A stretch of 64,000 nucleotides of DNA from Methylomusa anaerophila (GCF_003966895.1 NZ_AP018449.1:2311501-2375500), one strand, 5' to 3'; shown: positions 50,732 through 60,381, counted from the first letter of the stretch. Numbers and translations are program-made. Notes: generated by a model not told the origin, from the letters alone.

Positions 50732-52432
50732 TCACTTTCCCGCCTGTAGTTTTTTTTGTTCGGGTTCACCGGCCCCATCCCCCATTCTTACCTGGTTGGA
50801 AGGCGCCAGTATTTTTAAACGTTTTTTCAATACGCTTAAATGCATACGGATGAAAGTATCCTTCATGCCGCTGAGTTCAAACGGCACTAACGGATAAAGG
50901 TAAGGGACGCCGAAAGATTCCAGGGAGGACAAATGCCAGAAGAGAATGACGATACCGTTTATTAAGCCAAACATGCCGGAAATACCGGCCAGGATAATGA
51001 AAAGATAATTGATGAGTCTTGACGTATATACAAGGGTGGTTGATGAAATAGCAAAGGACGACACTTCCGAAATAGCGACGACGATGAGAATGGAAGGGCT
51101 TACATAACCGGCGGAGACGGCTGACTGTCCGATAACCACCGCCGACAGCGTGCCGACGAAGTACCCCACCGATCCCGGTATCCTGAGCGCTGCTTCCCGG
51201 ATAACCGTCATGCCAATGGTCATGAGCAGGAGTTCGACAATAGTGGGAAAAGGCACGCCTTCCCTGCCGGCGGCGATGTTCAAAGCCAGGGATTGGGGTA
51301 CAATGATATGATTGTAAGTTACAAAGGCCAGGTATATAGGGGAAACGATAATGGAAGTAAATAAAGCTGAAAAACGGACAATTCTCAGATAGGAGGCGGT
51401 AACCGCTTTTTCGGCGTAATCATCCATTGTTTTAAGATTGTCCCATAAGGATACGGGGGCTAAAAACGCGAAGGGGCTGTTGATGCACAGCAAGGCAAAA
51501 TGGCCTTGCGACAAATTTTTTGTTACCGTATCCGGGCGCTGGGTTTGCCGGTAGGTGGGAAATATGGACACGGGGTTGTCGCCGATAAGCTCGGCCACAG
51601 TACCGATACCGTCAACATTATCGATATCTATCCTGTTTATGCGGCGGCGGACTTCCGCGATAATGTTGGTATTGGCAACCCCTTCAATCCAAAACAATTT
51701 TAGTTTTGTGCGGGAAAGCCTTCCAATTGTAAACATTTCGCAGCGCAGGTCAGGCGTTGGCAGCCTTTTGATAACCATGCTGCAGTTTGTATCCAGGTCT
51801 TCCGTAAAGGACTCCAGCGCGGCAAGGGCCGAGCCTTCATTCTCCGGTCTTTCGATGGCGCGTTTTTCTGTTTGGCGGCTGTCGATAATAAGAACTTCAT
51901 TTAGGCCGTTTACAAACAGCACCGTTTCTCCATTTAACAGACCTTCCACAACCTGATTCATATGGTTGGTGCGCTTGATTTTTGGAAAAAATATAAATTT
52001 TTCCTGGATTTGGGTAAGTAAATTGTCCAAACCGGTGTTCAGGTCGGCTTTCCCCAGCAGCAGCGGCTCTATTATGTGCCTGCCTATCAGTTGTTTGTCG
52101 GTCATACTTTCGATATAAGCTGCGCCGGCTTGGGCTTTTCCGTCTAAAATATCGTATTTCCTTGTAATAAGACCAAGATCATTTCCCAGGATACTTTGCA
52201 ATAACACGAAGTTTGTATCCAGGGCTGGAGATACCTGGGCATTTTTTGCGGCGGCCTGACCGGAAAAGATTGACTTGAGCCGGTGGGTTAATTGGTTCAG
52301 TTCTTCGGCAATTGCCGTGCTTTCGCCGGTCACTTGCCGGAGAGCGTCCAGGTTTTTCGCGGCCTTAGTGAGTGAAGCCGACGGCACTTGCGCCGATAGT
52401 TTTTTGAAACAACGGTTTGGCGAATGTTTCAC
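50732..52432 (-). CDS. gerA: Spore germination protein GerA
   Basis: The 566-residue GerA-family subunit has a large soluble N-terminal domain (to about 310) and a membrane domain of about five helices. Landmarks are GLNEVLIIDSRQTEKRAIE, RRINRIDIDNVDGIGTVAEL and IPGSVGYFVGTLSAVVIGQS. It forms the channel-like part of the nutrient germinant receptor. The start is GTG, with AAAAGGATGG nine bases upstream. It is first gene of the ger operon, whose organisation as a single locus supports spore formation in this organism. Confidence 0.93.
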   Translation of the reverse strand: MKHSPNRCFKKLSAQVPSASLTKAAKNLDALRQVTGESTAIAEELNQLTHRLKSIFSGQAAAKNAQVSPALDTNFVLLQSILGNDLGLITRKYDILDGKAQAGAAYIESMTDKQLIGRHIIEPLLLGKADLNTGLDNLLTQIQEKFIFFPKIKRTNHMNQVVEGLLNGETVLFVNGLNEVLIIDSRQTEKRAIERPENEGSALAALESFTEDLDTNCSMVIKRLPTPDLRCEMFTIGRLSRTKLKLFWIEGVANTNIIAEVRRRINRIDIDNVDGIGTVAELIGDNPVSIFPTYRQTQRPDTVTKNLSQGHFALLCINSPFAFLAPVSLWDNLKTMDDYAEKAVTASYLRIVRFSALFTSIIVSPIYLAFVTYNHIIVPQSLALNIAAGREGVPFPTIVELLLMTIGMTVIREAALRIPGSVGYFVGTLSAVVIGQSAVSAGYVSPSILIVVAISEVSSFAISSTTLVYTSRLINYLFIILAGISGMFGLINGIVILFWHLSSLESFGVPYLYPLVPFELSGMKDTFIRMHLSVLKKRLKILAPSNQVRMGDGAGEPEQKKLQAGK

Positions 52433-52579
52433 TGCGTTTTTCCATCCTTTTTAGAATTCCATTATCTACTATTATATTTAGTACGTCTTTCTTTTATGTG
52501 CCATTTTTGCCAAAGAAAATGCTCCCCTTTCAGATAAATAACTTAAGGGGGAGCATAGCACACAGGAAACGGCGATTAT

Positions 52580-52870
52580 TTACTCGCACAAGATACCTTC
52601 CGCCAGCAGTTTTTCATCTGATTCCCAGGACTCGACAATGGCCAGGGCCGTACAGTAGTCAAAACCCATTCCCATTAAATAACAGATAAGACAGCTTTCC
52701 GTGATGGCGTGTTTGGCAGTCGTATTTTCTATTTCCTGAAGTCCGTGACGTACTGCCGGCAGGACTTGCATTAAAAAGTAACAAGTGTTTAAGGATTGGG
52801 GCAGGGTAAACTGGTATACCTGAACTGGTGGCCGGCAACGTTTGGTTCCGCCGAAAAGGCCTCTGTTCAT
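52580..52870 (-). CDS. Small hypothetical protein upstream of the ger operon
   Basis: The 96-residue protein has an AAAGGAGAAC site ahead of its ATG. It is compact and mostly helical, with five cysteines (CRPP, NTCYF, SCLICYL, DYC, LCE). The family is not recognised. It lies 150 nt upstream of gerA on the same strand and could be read into it, although a co-role in germination is only a guess. Confidence 0.6.
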   Translation of the reverse strand: MNRGLFGGTKRCRPPVQVYQFTLPQSLNTCYFLMQVLPAVRHGLQEIENTTAKHAITESCLICYLMGMGFDYCTALAIVESWESDEKLLAEGILCE

Positions 52871-53126
52871 TTTATGTTCTCCTTTCTTTATGTGCCTTAA
52901 TATAGTTTATGCACTGTTCGGACTTATGTGAAGTATACCGGAGTTAAACGACTAAAATGACGAAGAAAGAGTAGCCGGCAAAAGAAAATATAAATTAAAA
53001 TAGAGATATATTCGATATATAAGATATAGATGAAGTTTCAATAGTAACTAAGCAGACTTCAGGTAATAAATAGTTACTCGCCGCTGGCAGGCGACAAGTT
53101 GCGCCGCCAGGCAGAAAGGAACAGTT

Positions 53127-55022
53127 ATGAATGTTAATAATGTTAATAATGTGTCAATACCGGCAACCGCCAATGTTCAACCAGTCAAAGCTCCTGGGGA
53201 AACCGGCAAAGGCGCAGCAGATACGCAAGCCGCCGCTGAACTAGAGAGTCAGCCGGCGGCAGCGCCGGCGGCCGACAGCCGGTCGGGGACGCAAGCCGCT
53301 GCTGCCGCCAGCCAGGTAGAAGTGGCCATGAATGAACTGCTTTCCCGGCATATGGCGCAGTTGGCCAAAGCCATCGGCAACCGGCTGCAATTGCTGGATT
53401 CCTTACCACCGGAGATAAAAGAAGCCGTATTGAATGTTTTGCGGCAGGCGATGTCGGCGGAGGAGACGCTGGCCCAAGGTATGGCGGCGCTGGTAAAATC
53501 ACAAAATCAGGCATCCCGCCAACTCATGAATCTGGCCGAACTCTTAACTGACGCGGCGCTGGTTTTTGCCCGGAAGGAAATGCCGGCAGGAGCAATCGCT
53601 TTATTTACCCGCCTGGCCGAAAGTAATACGTCTCAAGCCCAGGCTGAGCAAAAGCTGGCTGCTTTCGCCGGCCAACTATTGTCCGGCGAAACAACGGCAG
53701 CAGAGTTTCAACAATCAGTTAATGAACTGGCCAAATCCATGTTGGGATCAGATGCTGCCAAAGCCGTTACAAGCGATGACCAGTTAGCCCGCTTCATTTT
53801 AAAACAGACAGGGGGAAATATACCGCTCCCCCTGGAAAAGCTGGCAGCCAAACATAACCTGTCGGAAGTGACCAAGCTGTGGGTAGTATTGCAAGCCAAT
53901 AAGGAAGAAGGCGGTGATGCAGCCATTCCTTCTCCCGCCCAGAACAGATTGTTATTACTGGCGAACCAATTGCTGAAACAGGATGCGGCAAGTATGGAGG
54001 TAAAACAGGCAGTTCGTAATCTGGCCCAAGAACTGCTTGTACCGGCTACGGCCAAGGGGCTGGCGGAAGGAGATCTGGCCGGCAGTATTTTGCATCAGTT
54101 GGGGAAAACAGTGCCGGACATATTCCTTCGCGGTTCGGAAGCAGGCAATCAGTCCGCCGCGCGTCGCTTTATGGCTATATTGAAATTGAGCGGAGGGCTT
54201 GGGCAGCAAAAGCCTGAGCAAGCTGTGAACATAGGCCCAGGCATTACCGGTGCGGATTCAACGGCAATAGGGAATACTGGAATTGTCAGGCAGAGTCTGA
54301 CCAATTCGCAAGCGGAGCAAACGCTGATTAAACTAGCTTCTCAGCTCTTGCACGGGGAAATGACAGCGGCAGAGGCAAAACAAGCCGTGCAGAATATGGC
54401 TAAGCAGCTCTTGGGATTTGATTTAGCCGCATTGACGCCGGCAGACGAGAGCGCAGCCAAAAATTTACTGAAACAAACTGTAACCACCATGCCGCAGGTC
54501 ATCGACAAGGCTGTCGCCCGGTACAACATGCCGGAAATATCCCGGGCCTGGCTTCTGCTTCAATCCGTGAAGCTGGTCGAATGTCAAGGCAGGCTGCCAT
54601 GGGAATTAAAGCAAGCCGCCGCCGCCGTTCGCGAACTGGCTGAAACTTTTCAACGGCCGGTAGATTTTACTTCTGAACGGCACGCCGGGAGCAGTGTCTT
54701 CTCATTTAATATGCCGCTTTATTTTGGTGATGGCCAGGCCTACCCGGCCTATATCCACATCTATCAGCAACATGAAAAAGAAAATCAGGCCGGTGTCCGC
54801 CAGCAGGCGGAAACATGGCTAAGGATTTGCCTGCATACCGACCATATCGGTCCGGTGGATTCCTTCTATCGTCTGTACGATGGCCACCATCTGGATGTCA
54901 GAGTGCGGTTTAATGACTTCGATGCGGCCAATGAGTTTAGTCATTGCTTGGCGGATATACGCAAAGCACTGTCAGCGTCTTCATTGGAACTAACCGACCT
55001 ATCTGTACGATCATTAGAGTAA
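53127..55022 (+). CDS. FliK-like C-terminal-domain protein with three internal repeats
   Basis: The 631-residue protein has a low-complexity Ala/Gln/Pro-rich N-terminus (to about 65) and a helical region. Three divergent repeats of about 85 residues follow, starting near 171, 270 and 395. Each reads like AxxxL..LA.QLL..... followed by KQAV..LAK.LLG. The C-terminal domain (about 520-631, FSFNMPLYFGDGQAYPAYIHIY and then LRICLHTDHIGPVDSFYRLY) resembles the flagellar hook-length control domain. No flagellar genes are nearby. It may be a secreted ruler-like or envelope protein. ATG follows AGAAAGGAACAGTT. Confidence 0.7.
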   Translation: MNVNNVNNVSIPATANVQPVKAPGETGKGAADTQAAAELESQPAAAPAADSRSGTQAAAAASQVEVAMNELLSRHMAQLAKAIGNRLQLLDSLPPEIKEAVLNVLRQAMSAEETLAQGMAALVKSQNQASRQLMNLAELLTDAALVFARKEMPAGAIALFTRLAESNTSQAQAEQKLAAFAGQLLSGETTAAEFQQSVNELAKSMLGSDAAKAVTSDDQLARFILKQTGGNIPLPLEKLAAKHNLSEVTKLWVVLQANKEEGGDAAIPSPAQNRLLLLANQLLKQDAASMEVKQAVRNLAQELLVPATAKGLAEGDLAGSILHQLGKTVPDIFLRGSEAGNQSAARRFMAILKLSGGLGQQKPEQAVNIGPGITGADSTAIGNTGIVRQSLTNSQAEQTLIKLASQLLHGEMTAAEAKQAVQNMAKQLLGFDLAALTPADESAAKNLLKQTVTTMPQVIDKAVARYNMPEISRAWLLLQSVKLVECQGRLPWELKQAAAAVRELAETFQRPVDFTSERHAGSSVFSFNMPLYFGDGQAYPAYIHIYQQHEKENQAGVRQQAETWLRICLHTDHIGPVDSFYRLYDGHHLDVRVRFNDFDAANEFSHCLADIRKALSASSLELTDLSVRSLE

Positions 55023-55035
55023 ATAGGGTAAATGG

Positions 55036-55066
55036 AAGGCTGTCTCAAAAATGAGACAGCCTTTTT
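55036..55066 (+). terminator. Terminator after the FliK-like gene
   Basis: AAGGCTGTCTCA / TGAGACAGCCTT with an AAAA loop and TTT tail. Confidence 0.9.
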
Positions 55067-55190
55067 AAAATTTTTATGGGAGTTTTAAAATAATTTAACC
55101 GTTACTTTTTTATTTTTGCGGCGTTAAAATATAAGTAAGCCTTCCGGCTGTAATTTCAATTTTTCCATATAGAAAAAAGAGGTGACAGGT

Positions 55191-55757
55191 TTGCCAAGCG
55201 AAGAACACCAGCTCATTGCCAAAGCCCAGCAAGGCGACAGAACCGCCCTTAATCTTCTAATTTCCCGTTACTGGCAGCCTGTTTACCGACTGGCCTACTA
55301 TAAAACAGGCAATCAGGATGATGCCCAGGAGATTGCTCAGGATACTTTTTTGAAGGTTTTCGGGGCTTTGTCCCGTTATAAACATATGGAAGCATCGTTT
55401 AAAACCTATTTGTCGCGGATTACCATAAATCTGGTCAATGACTATTGGCGTAAAAAAGGCCGGGTTCCGCCAATAATTGATATCGACGCATATAAGGAGC
55501 CGCTTTTTGACCCCGCAGCCAAGCCGGAAGATCAAGCCCTGGGCTCAGAGCGGCGGGAAGAAATCGCAGCCTTGATAGCTATGTTGCCGGCAGAGCAGCG
55601 ACGGGTTGTTGAGCTTCGCATTATTGAAAGTTTGTCAGTTGCCGAAACGGCCCTGATCATAAATAAGACGGAAGCAGCGGTCAAGATGCTGCAGCAGCGG
55701 GCATTGAAAAAATTGCGGCAGTTATTTGTCGAGCGTGACATTGATATGGTGCATTAA
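55191..55757 (+). CDS. ECF-type RNA polymerase sigma factor
   Basis: The 188-residue extracytoplasmic-function sigma factor has region 2 (residues about 10-85, with DDAQEIAQDTFLKVFGALSRY) and region 4 (about 125-182, LPAEQRRVVELRIIESLSVA and then AAVKMLQQRALKKLRQ). It would direct polymerase to a small regulon, typically including its own operon. The start is TTG 55191, well spaced from GAGGTGA; a GTG three codons earlier overlaps that site. The next gene encodes a probable membrane anti-sigma factor. Confidence 0.92.
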   Translation: MPSEEHQLIAKAQQGDRTALNLLISRYWQPVYRLAYYKTGNQDDAQEIAQDTFLKVFGALSRYKHMEASFKTYLSRITINLVNDYWRKKGRVPPIIDIDAYKEPLFDPAAKPEDQALGSERREEIAALIAMLPAEQRRVVELRIIESLSVAETALIINKTEAAVKMLQQRALKKLRQLFVERDIDMVH

Positions 55758-55839
55758 AATCTTCTGTCAACAGTTAACAGTTAACATTGATAATTTAATT
55801 GATAATTTAGGTAATTTAAATTTAGCGGAGGTGAATAGG

Positions 55840-56778
55840 GTGAAGAAAAAAATGAACATGGATGAAATGCAGGCGGAAGAGTTATCAGCCGCTATTGATT
55901 CTCTGAATATGGGCCTGAAGCCGGCGGCAGTCAGTGAGGAAATTAACAACTTAATTATCGTCGCCGGCATAATTAAACAGTCATATCAGCAAGTGCAAAC
56001 AAAGCCTGATCATACCACGGCATTAGCCGAACGAATCGCCGCCGGCATCGAAAAGAAGCGAAAGAAGCGGCGGAAAAAATTCAGTATCTGGGCCTTCGCC
56101 GGCGGAATAGGCAGTATAGCAGCCGTCCTGCTGGCAGCAGCATTGAATCTGGTTCCGCCCCTGCACCAGGAACACGGGTTAAGGGAAGATGCACCGCCTG
56201 ATAAAGTCATTGCCGCTAACGATACGCAAGCCCCTTTACCTAACCCGGTTTATGAAAATACCGGCCAGGAATCCGTACCCGGTATACCACCGTCTTCCCT
56301 GGATGACAAACCGGCGCCGGAGCAGTCCGGGACGGTGGAGAAACAGGCTGATACCAGTTCCAAGGCTCCAATACGCACCTTTGCCCTGCCCGATAGCGGA
56401 GCGGTTCCCGGTAATTCGAATGTTAGCAGAGTGCGCCTGCCCGGCCGGAAAGCGGATGCTGTAACGGAGGAGGCAGGAACGGGTATTGTTAGGCAAATAT
56501 ATGGCAAAGGTACCCCTCGTGAAATTATTGTGACCCAGCTGCCCCCAGCCGGCGGTGGGCCGGTCGCAGCATCTATTTCCCGGGAAAAGACGGCAAAATC
56601 GCAGCAAAATGAAGCAACCGCCCGGAATAAAGTATTTACCACCATCAATGGTATTGAGGTCATCGTTGAGGGGGCGGTGCCGGAGGACGAATTGAAAAAA
56701 CTGGCGCAGACGCTGGTAGTTGAAGAAACTCCCCAGCCTTCCCCGGGAAAAAGTCAGGTGGAAGACGTGAAAAAATAA
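55840..56778 (+). CDS. Putative membrane anti-sigma factor
   Basis: The 312-residue single-pass membrane protein has a cytoplasmic N-terminal part (about 1-75) and a basic KKRKKRRKK stop-transfer-like stretch. One helix follows (about 80-100), then a long Pro/Ser-rich extracytoplasmic part with a small folded C-terminus (TTINGIEVIVEGAVPEDELK). The position directly after an ECF sigma gene and the topology are those of anti-sigma factors, though no zinc-finger HxxxCxxC motif is present. GTG 55840 has GCGGAGG upstream. The assignment is from context. Confidence 0.6.
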   Translation: MKKKMNMDEMQAEELSAAIDSLNMGLKPAAVSEEINNLIIVAGIIKQSYQQVQTKPDHTTALAERIAAGIEKKRKKRRKKFSIWAFAGGIGSIAAVLLAAALNLVPPLHQEHGLREDAPPDKVIAANDTQAPLPNPVYENTGQESVPGIPPSSLDDKPAPEQSGTVEKQADTSSKAPIRTFALPDSGAVPGNSNVSRVRLPGRKADAVTEEAGTGIVRQIYGKGTPREIIVTQLPPAGGGPVAASISREKTAKSQQNEATARNKVFTTINGIEVIVEGAVPEDELKKLAQTLVVEETPQPSPGKSQVEDVKK

Positions 56779-56801
56779 CATGAACAGCGGGGGGAGTATG
56801 T

Positions 56802-58163
56802 ATGATTATTGTAAAACGGAGTCAAGGGCGGGAAAGATATTTTTCCCCTGTCGTTGGCGGGCTGGTGATTGCCGCCTTAATTGGTTGCGGCGGGTGGATG
56901 ATAATTTTCCATTACCGGGAAATCTTGTTTGCAGCCGGCTGGAATGGGGACCGGGCTGAACTTGTCTGGCGGTTATTGGCATGCTGGCTGGTTACCTTAC
57001 TGATTTTTTTGGTTGTGCTTTATTACCTTTTGCGGCAGCGAGCCAAGCTTTCCGCTTTGCTCAAAGACCGGACCGTGGAGATGAGCAGGCAGGCGGAAGC
57101 TCTAAGTTTAAGCAATAACCGCTACCGTTCCTTGATGCAACAGTCGGCAGACGGTCTTATTCTGGTTGATCCTGAGACCTGGAGGGTGCAGGAAGCCAAC
57201 GAGAGGTTTGCACAAATTCTGGGCTACAAGGAAGAAGAGGTGATATGGCTAAAAATTGATGAATTAGGAATTGCCGACAAATCCTACAATATCAAAACTG
57301 ATTTGGAAAATGTGCTGCTAGACGGATATATGCCCTCCAGTCTCAGACATTTTCGCAGTAAGGACGGAAAACGGGTGGATGTTACCCTCACCGCTTCGCT
57401 GGTACATTATTCCGAGAAAAGCGTAATCATGACAACCATGCGGGACGTAACCCAGCAAATTCAACTGCAAGAGGCCTTAGAGCGGGATGTAAAAATGGCC
57501 GGCCAAATTCAGCGGAGTTTATTGCCGGCTGACATGGACACCGAGCAAGTGTGTATTAGAACCTTATTTGCACCGTATCATATAGTAAGCGGTGATTTTT
57601 TCAGCTACTTGCCAATACGGGATGAAGCCGGAATTTTTGGCTTTATTATGGATGTATCCGGTCATGGGGTGGCAGCAGCGCTGCAAACTTCAGCCCTTAA
57701 TGTGTTGATGCAGGAGATGATGGTCTTGGATGTGCCTATATTGGATAAATTACGCCAGGTCAATCTTATGAGCATGCGTTATTTTTCCGAAGAGTTCTAC
57801 GCTACCATGCTTTGCTTTGAGATAGACTTCCGGCAAAAGACAGTGACTGTTGCATCTGCCGGTATGACGGGATTTTTGTCCTATTCTGATCCGGCTAACG
57901 GTTTGGTAAAGGCCGGCGGATCTTTTGTGGGTCTGGACAGGGAGCCGGATTTCGTCCAGCAGGTATTGCCAATCCGGAGCGGGGATACATTTTATTTCGT
58001 TACTGACGGGATTTTAGACTTGTTGCGCGAAGAACGCGAAGAAGAAGGAATAAAAACCATGGAATTAAAACAGTTTGATGCGTCGGTGACCTGGCTTTCC
58101 CATGTGGCCGGAAGCGAACGGCGGTGGGATGATGCTGCCGGTGTGTTTATTAAGATTAAGTAG
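56802..58163 (+). CDS. Membrane PAS-SpoIIE (RsbU-type) protein phosphatase
   Basis: The 453-residue signalling phosphatase has two transmembrane helices (about 18-36 and 58-80), a short coiled coil and a PAS domain (about 100-215). The C-terminal PP2C/SpoIIE-like domain (about 240-453) has the metal-binding motifs SGDFFSYL and MDVSGHGVAAAL. Such enzymes dephosphorylate anti-sigma-factor antagonists in partner-switching pathways, so this could tie into the adjacent sigma/anti-sigma pair. It starts 23 nt after the anti-sigma gene, likely the same operon. Its end overlaps the convergent HD-GYP gene by 8 nt. Confidence 0.9.
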   Translation: MIIVKRSQGRERYFSPVVGGLVIAALIGCGGWMIIFHYREILFAAGWNGDRAELVWRLLACWLVTLLIFLVVLYYLLRQRAKLSALLKDRTVEMSRQAEALSLSNNRYRSLMQQSADGLILVDPETWRVQEANERFAQILGYKEEEVIWLKIDELGIADKSYNIKTDLENVLLDGYMPSSLRHFRSKDGKRVDVTLTASLVHYSEKSVIMTTMRDVTQQIQLQEALERDVKMAGQIQRSLLPADMDTEQVCIRTLFAPYHIVSGDFFSYLPIRDEAGIFGFIMDVSGHGVAAALQTSALNVLMQEMMVLDVPILDKLRQVNLMSMRYFSEEFYATMLCFEIDFRQKTVTVASAGMTGFLSYSDPANGLVKAGGSFVGLDREPDFVQQVLPIRSGDTFYFVTDGILDLLREEREEEGIKTMELKQFDASVTWLSHVAGSERRWDDAAGVFIKIK

Positions 58164-59106
58164 TTTGTTTTAATTGGCAAATTTCCCGTTCGGTAAGCAC
58201 TTGCAGGATAAATAATGACAGGTGCCTGGCCAGGTCAACCTGGCGGCCATTGACAATGGGACGGTTTTGTTCGTCGGCAATAATCCGCACGACAGGTCTG
58301 GTCTGAAGTCCGGGGATTACTTTTGTCACCACGGCTAGTTCGCCTGTACTCAGCCTCAGGATTGTACCGACAGGATAAACAGCGACTTGGCTTAAAAAGC
58401 TTTTCAAGATGCCCTCATCCAAATGGCTGTGAGCCATTGATACCATCATTTCGTGAGCCTCGTGGGGTAATGCGGCATTCTGGTAAGGTCTGGACGAAGT
58501 AATAGCGTCATATACATCGGCAACAGCTGCAATTTTAGCATACTCATGAATTGCTTTGGCTGAAAGACCGTGGCTATAGCCCGTACCGTCACATTTCTCA
58601 TGATGCTGGCGGACAATATAGGCGGACAGGAGCGGTATTTCCTCCCGCTCGCGGAGAATGGCGAAGCCCAGGTCCGGGTGTTGGCACATGATGTTCCATT
58701 CCCGGTCATCAAGTTTTCCCGGTTTCTGTAAGATTTCTTGTGGAATCTGCACTTTTCCTATGTCATGCAGCAAGGCTCCCAAGGCCAATTCACGCAATTG
58801 AGACATCCGATAACCAAGCTGCAGGCCGATGACCGTTGATAATACGCAGACATTCACCGAATGACCGAAGGTATAGTCGTCATGAAGCCGGATATCAGTA
58901 AGGTGAATCATGGCGTCGGTATTAGAGATTATTTCGTCAATAATAAAAGATGTTAATTTATTAAATTGAACAATATTTAGCTGCTGGATGCTTCCCAGGT
59001 TTCTAAAAGATTTTTGGACTAGATCTATAGCGCGGATACGGGTTTCTTCCCGTATAATTTCCGGCATGGTTACCGGCATTTTTTGCACTTTTTGCACTTT
59101 TTGCAC
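58156..59106 (-). CDS. HD-GYP domain protein (c-di-GMP phosphodiesterase)
   Basis: The 316-residue protein has a short N-terminal region and a full HD-GYP domain: ALLHDIGKVQIP for the HD pair and RQHHEKCDGTGY for the second signature (final Pro replaced by Ser). All metal-binding residues including the signature aspartate are present, so cyclic-di-GMP hydrolysis is likely. GTG 59106 is preferred because AGGAGGA lies nine bases upstream; extending to ATG 59184 would add an implausible leucine-rich leader. Codons 1-9 are a 9-nt tandem repeat encoding VQKVQKVQK. Confidence 0.88.
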   Translation of the reverse strand: MQKVQKVQKMPVTMPEIIREETRIRAIDLVQKSFRNLGSIQQLNIVQFNKLTSFIIDEIISNTDAMIHLTDIRLHDDYTFGHSVNVCVLSTVIGLQLGYRMSQLRELALGALLHDIGKVQIPQEILQKPGKLDDREWNIMCQHPDLGFAILREREEIPLLSAYIVRQHHEKCDGTGYSHGLSAKAIHEYAKIAAVADVYDAITSSRPYQNAALPHEAHEMMVSMAHSHLDEGILKSFLSQVAVYPVGTILRLSTGELAVVTKVIPGLQTRPVVRIIADEQNRPIVNGRQVDLARHLSLFILQVLTEREICQLKQTT

Positions 59107-59307
59107 TATGGCTGGTCCTCCTGACTGCAACGAATAAAACAATAAATAGAATAATAACAATAATATCAGTATTAACATCAACAAAAAATGATCTTATTTG
59201 ACATTATACCTTAAAAAATGTAATAAAGGAAACATATTCCTTTTATAATTTTTAAAATTGGACCAAGGTCCTGGTATAAAAGTCCCGGTATAAAAGTCCC
59301 GGTACTA

Positions 59308-59469
59308 GTGTCTTGGCCATGTTATATTTTAGTTTTAGGGCGAGACAAAATGGCAAAGGGCAAGGAAGACTCGACGACGCATACTGGAAGGGGTCTGCTA
59401 GGAGGGGCTGACGCCGCCATTTGCCATTTTGTCCGTCATCAAACTAAAAAGATAATGTGGTCAAGACAC
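59308..59469. repeat. 162-nt structured inverted-repeat element
   Basis: Arms of about 50 nt pair imperfectly: GTGTCTTGGCCATG at the left end faces TAATGTGGTCAAGACAC at the right end, and GACAAAATGGCAAA faces TTTGCCATTTTGTC inside. The core holds GACTCGACGACGCATACTGG. The adjacent stretch 59272-59304 has the direct repeat TATAAAAGTCCCGG. It accounts for the gap 59107-59513. Confidence 0.7.
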
Positions 59470-59513
59470 TTTAGGATGCCGGGGGATCATTGCCTTAGTT
59501 TGGAGGGAGTGGC

Positions 59514-60347
59514 ATGGGGAATCAGGTTAAGGTGGGGATATGTCAAATTCGGGTTGAGACTGACAAACATACCAATATTGTCAAAGGACAGGAAATGATC
59601 CAAAAAGCGGCAGCAGCCGGCTGCCGGTTGATTGTTTTGCCGGAAATGTTCAACTGCCCCTATCAGTCCGAACTGTTTCCCGTATATGCCGAAACCTATC
59701 CCGGCGGACCGACTATCGGCATGCTGGCGGAAACGGCAGCCAGGGAAAAAGTTATTCTGGTAGGCGGGTCCATTCCGGAACGGGATGAGAACAATCGAAT
59801 CTACAATACCAGTTATATTTTTGATGAGTCAGGGAAACTGGCCGGGCGGCACCGGAAGGTGCATCTGTTTGATGTCAATATTAAAGGCGGGACGGTGTTC
59901 CAGGAATCTTTAACCCTTGCTGCCGGCGACAAGCTAACTCTTGTTGACGCGCCCTTCGCAACCATCGGCGTGGCCATCTGCTACGATGTGCGCTTTCCGG
60001 AGATGGCCAGGGCAATGATGCTGAAGGGCGCCAAAATTCTGGTCTATCCGGCTGCCTTTGGACCGGTAACGGGTCCGCTGCATTGGGAACTCCTGATGCG
60101 GGCCCGGGCGATGGATAACCAGGTATTTGTAATTGCGGCGGCGCCGGCAAGGAATGACATGGCCGAATATAAGGCATACGGTCATTCGCTTATTGTCGAT
60201 CCGTGGGCCCGGGTTTTGGCTGCTGCTGATGAGGGGGAAACATTGCTTATGGTTGAAATTGATTTAGACGTTGTGGACGAGGTGCGGGAAGAATTGCCTG
60301 TGCTGAAACATAGACGGGAAGGCATTTACCCGGATGTCAATTCTTAA
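59514..60347 (+). CDS. Nitrilase-family amidase (omega-amidase/NIT2-like)
   Basis: The 277-residue carbon-nitrogen hydrolase has the Glu-Lys-Cys triad in LPEMFNCPYQ, GRHRKVHLFD and VAICYDVRFPE. The YQSELFP loop and overall length match omega-amidase (Nit2), which hydrolyses alpha-ketoglutaramate or alpha-ketosuccinamate, a repair step after glutamine transamination. ATG has GGAGGGAGTGGC upstream. It stands alone between the structured repeat and the rpmE promoter. Confidence 0.9.
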   Translation: MGNQVKVGICQIRVETDKHTNIVKGQEMIQKAAAAGCRLIVLPEMFNCPYQSELFPVYAETYPGGPTIGMLAETAAREKVILVGGSIPERDENNRIYNTSYIFDESGKLAGRHRKVHLFDVNIKGGTVFQESLTLAAGDKLTLVDAPFATIGVAICYDVRFPEMARAMMLKGAKILVYPAAFGPVTGPLHWELLMRARAMDNQVFVIAAAPARNDMAEYKAYGHSLIVDPWARVLAAADEGETLLMVEIDLDVVDEVREELPVLKHRREGIYPDVNS

Positions 60348-60381
60348 TGCGACATATATTCGTGAATTTGCTGATATTTGC

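Noticed and set aside
59308..59598. 96-codon plus-strand frame before the nitrilase gene
   Set aside because: It runs through the inverted-repeat element and into the nitrilase gene in another frame; no ribosome site.
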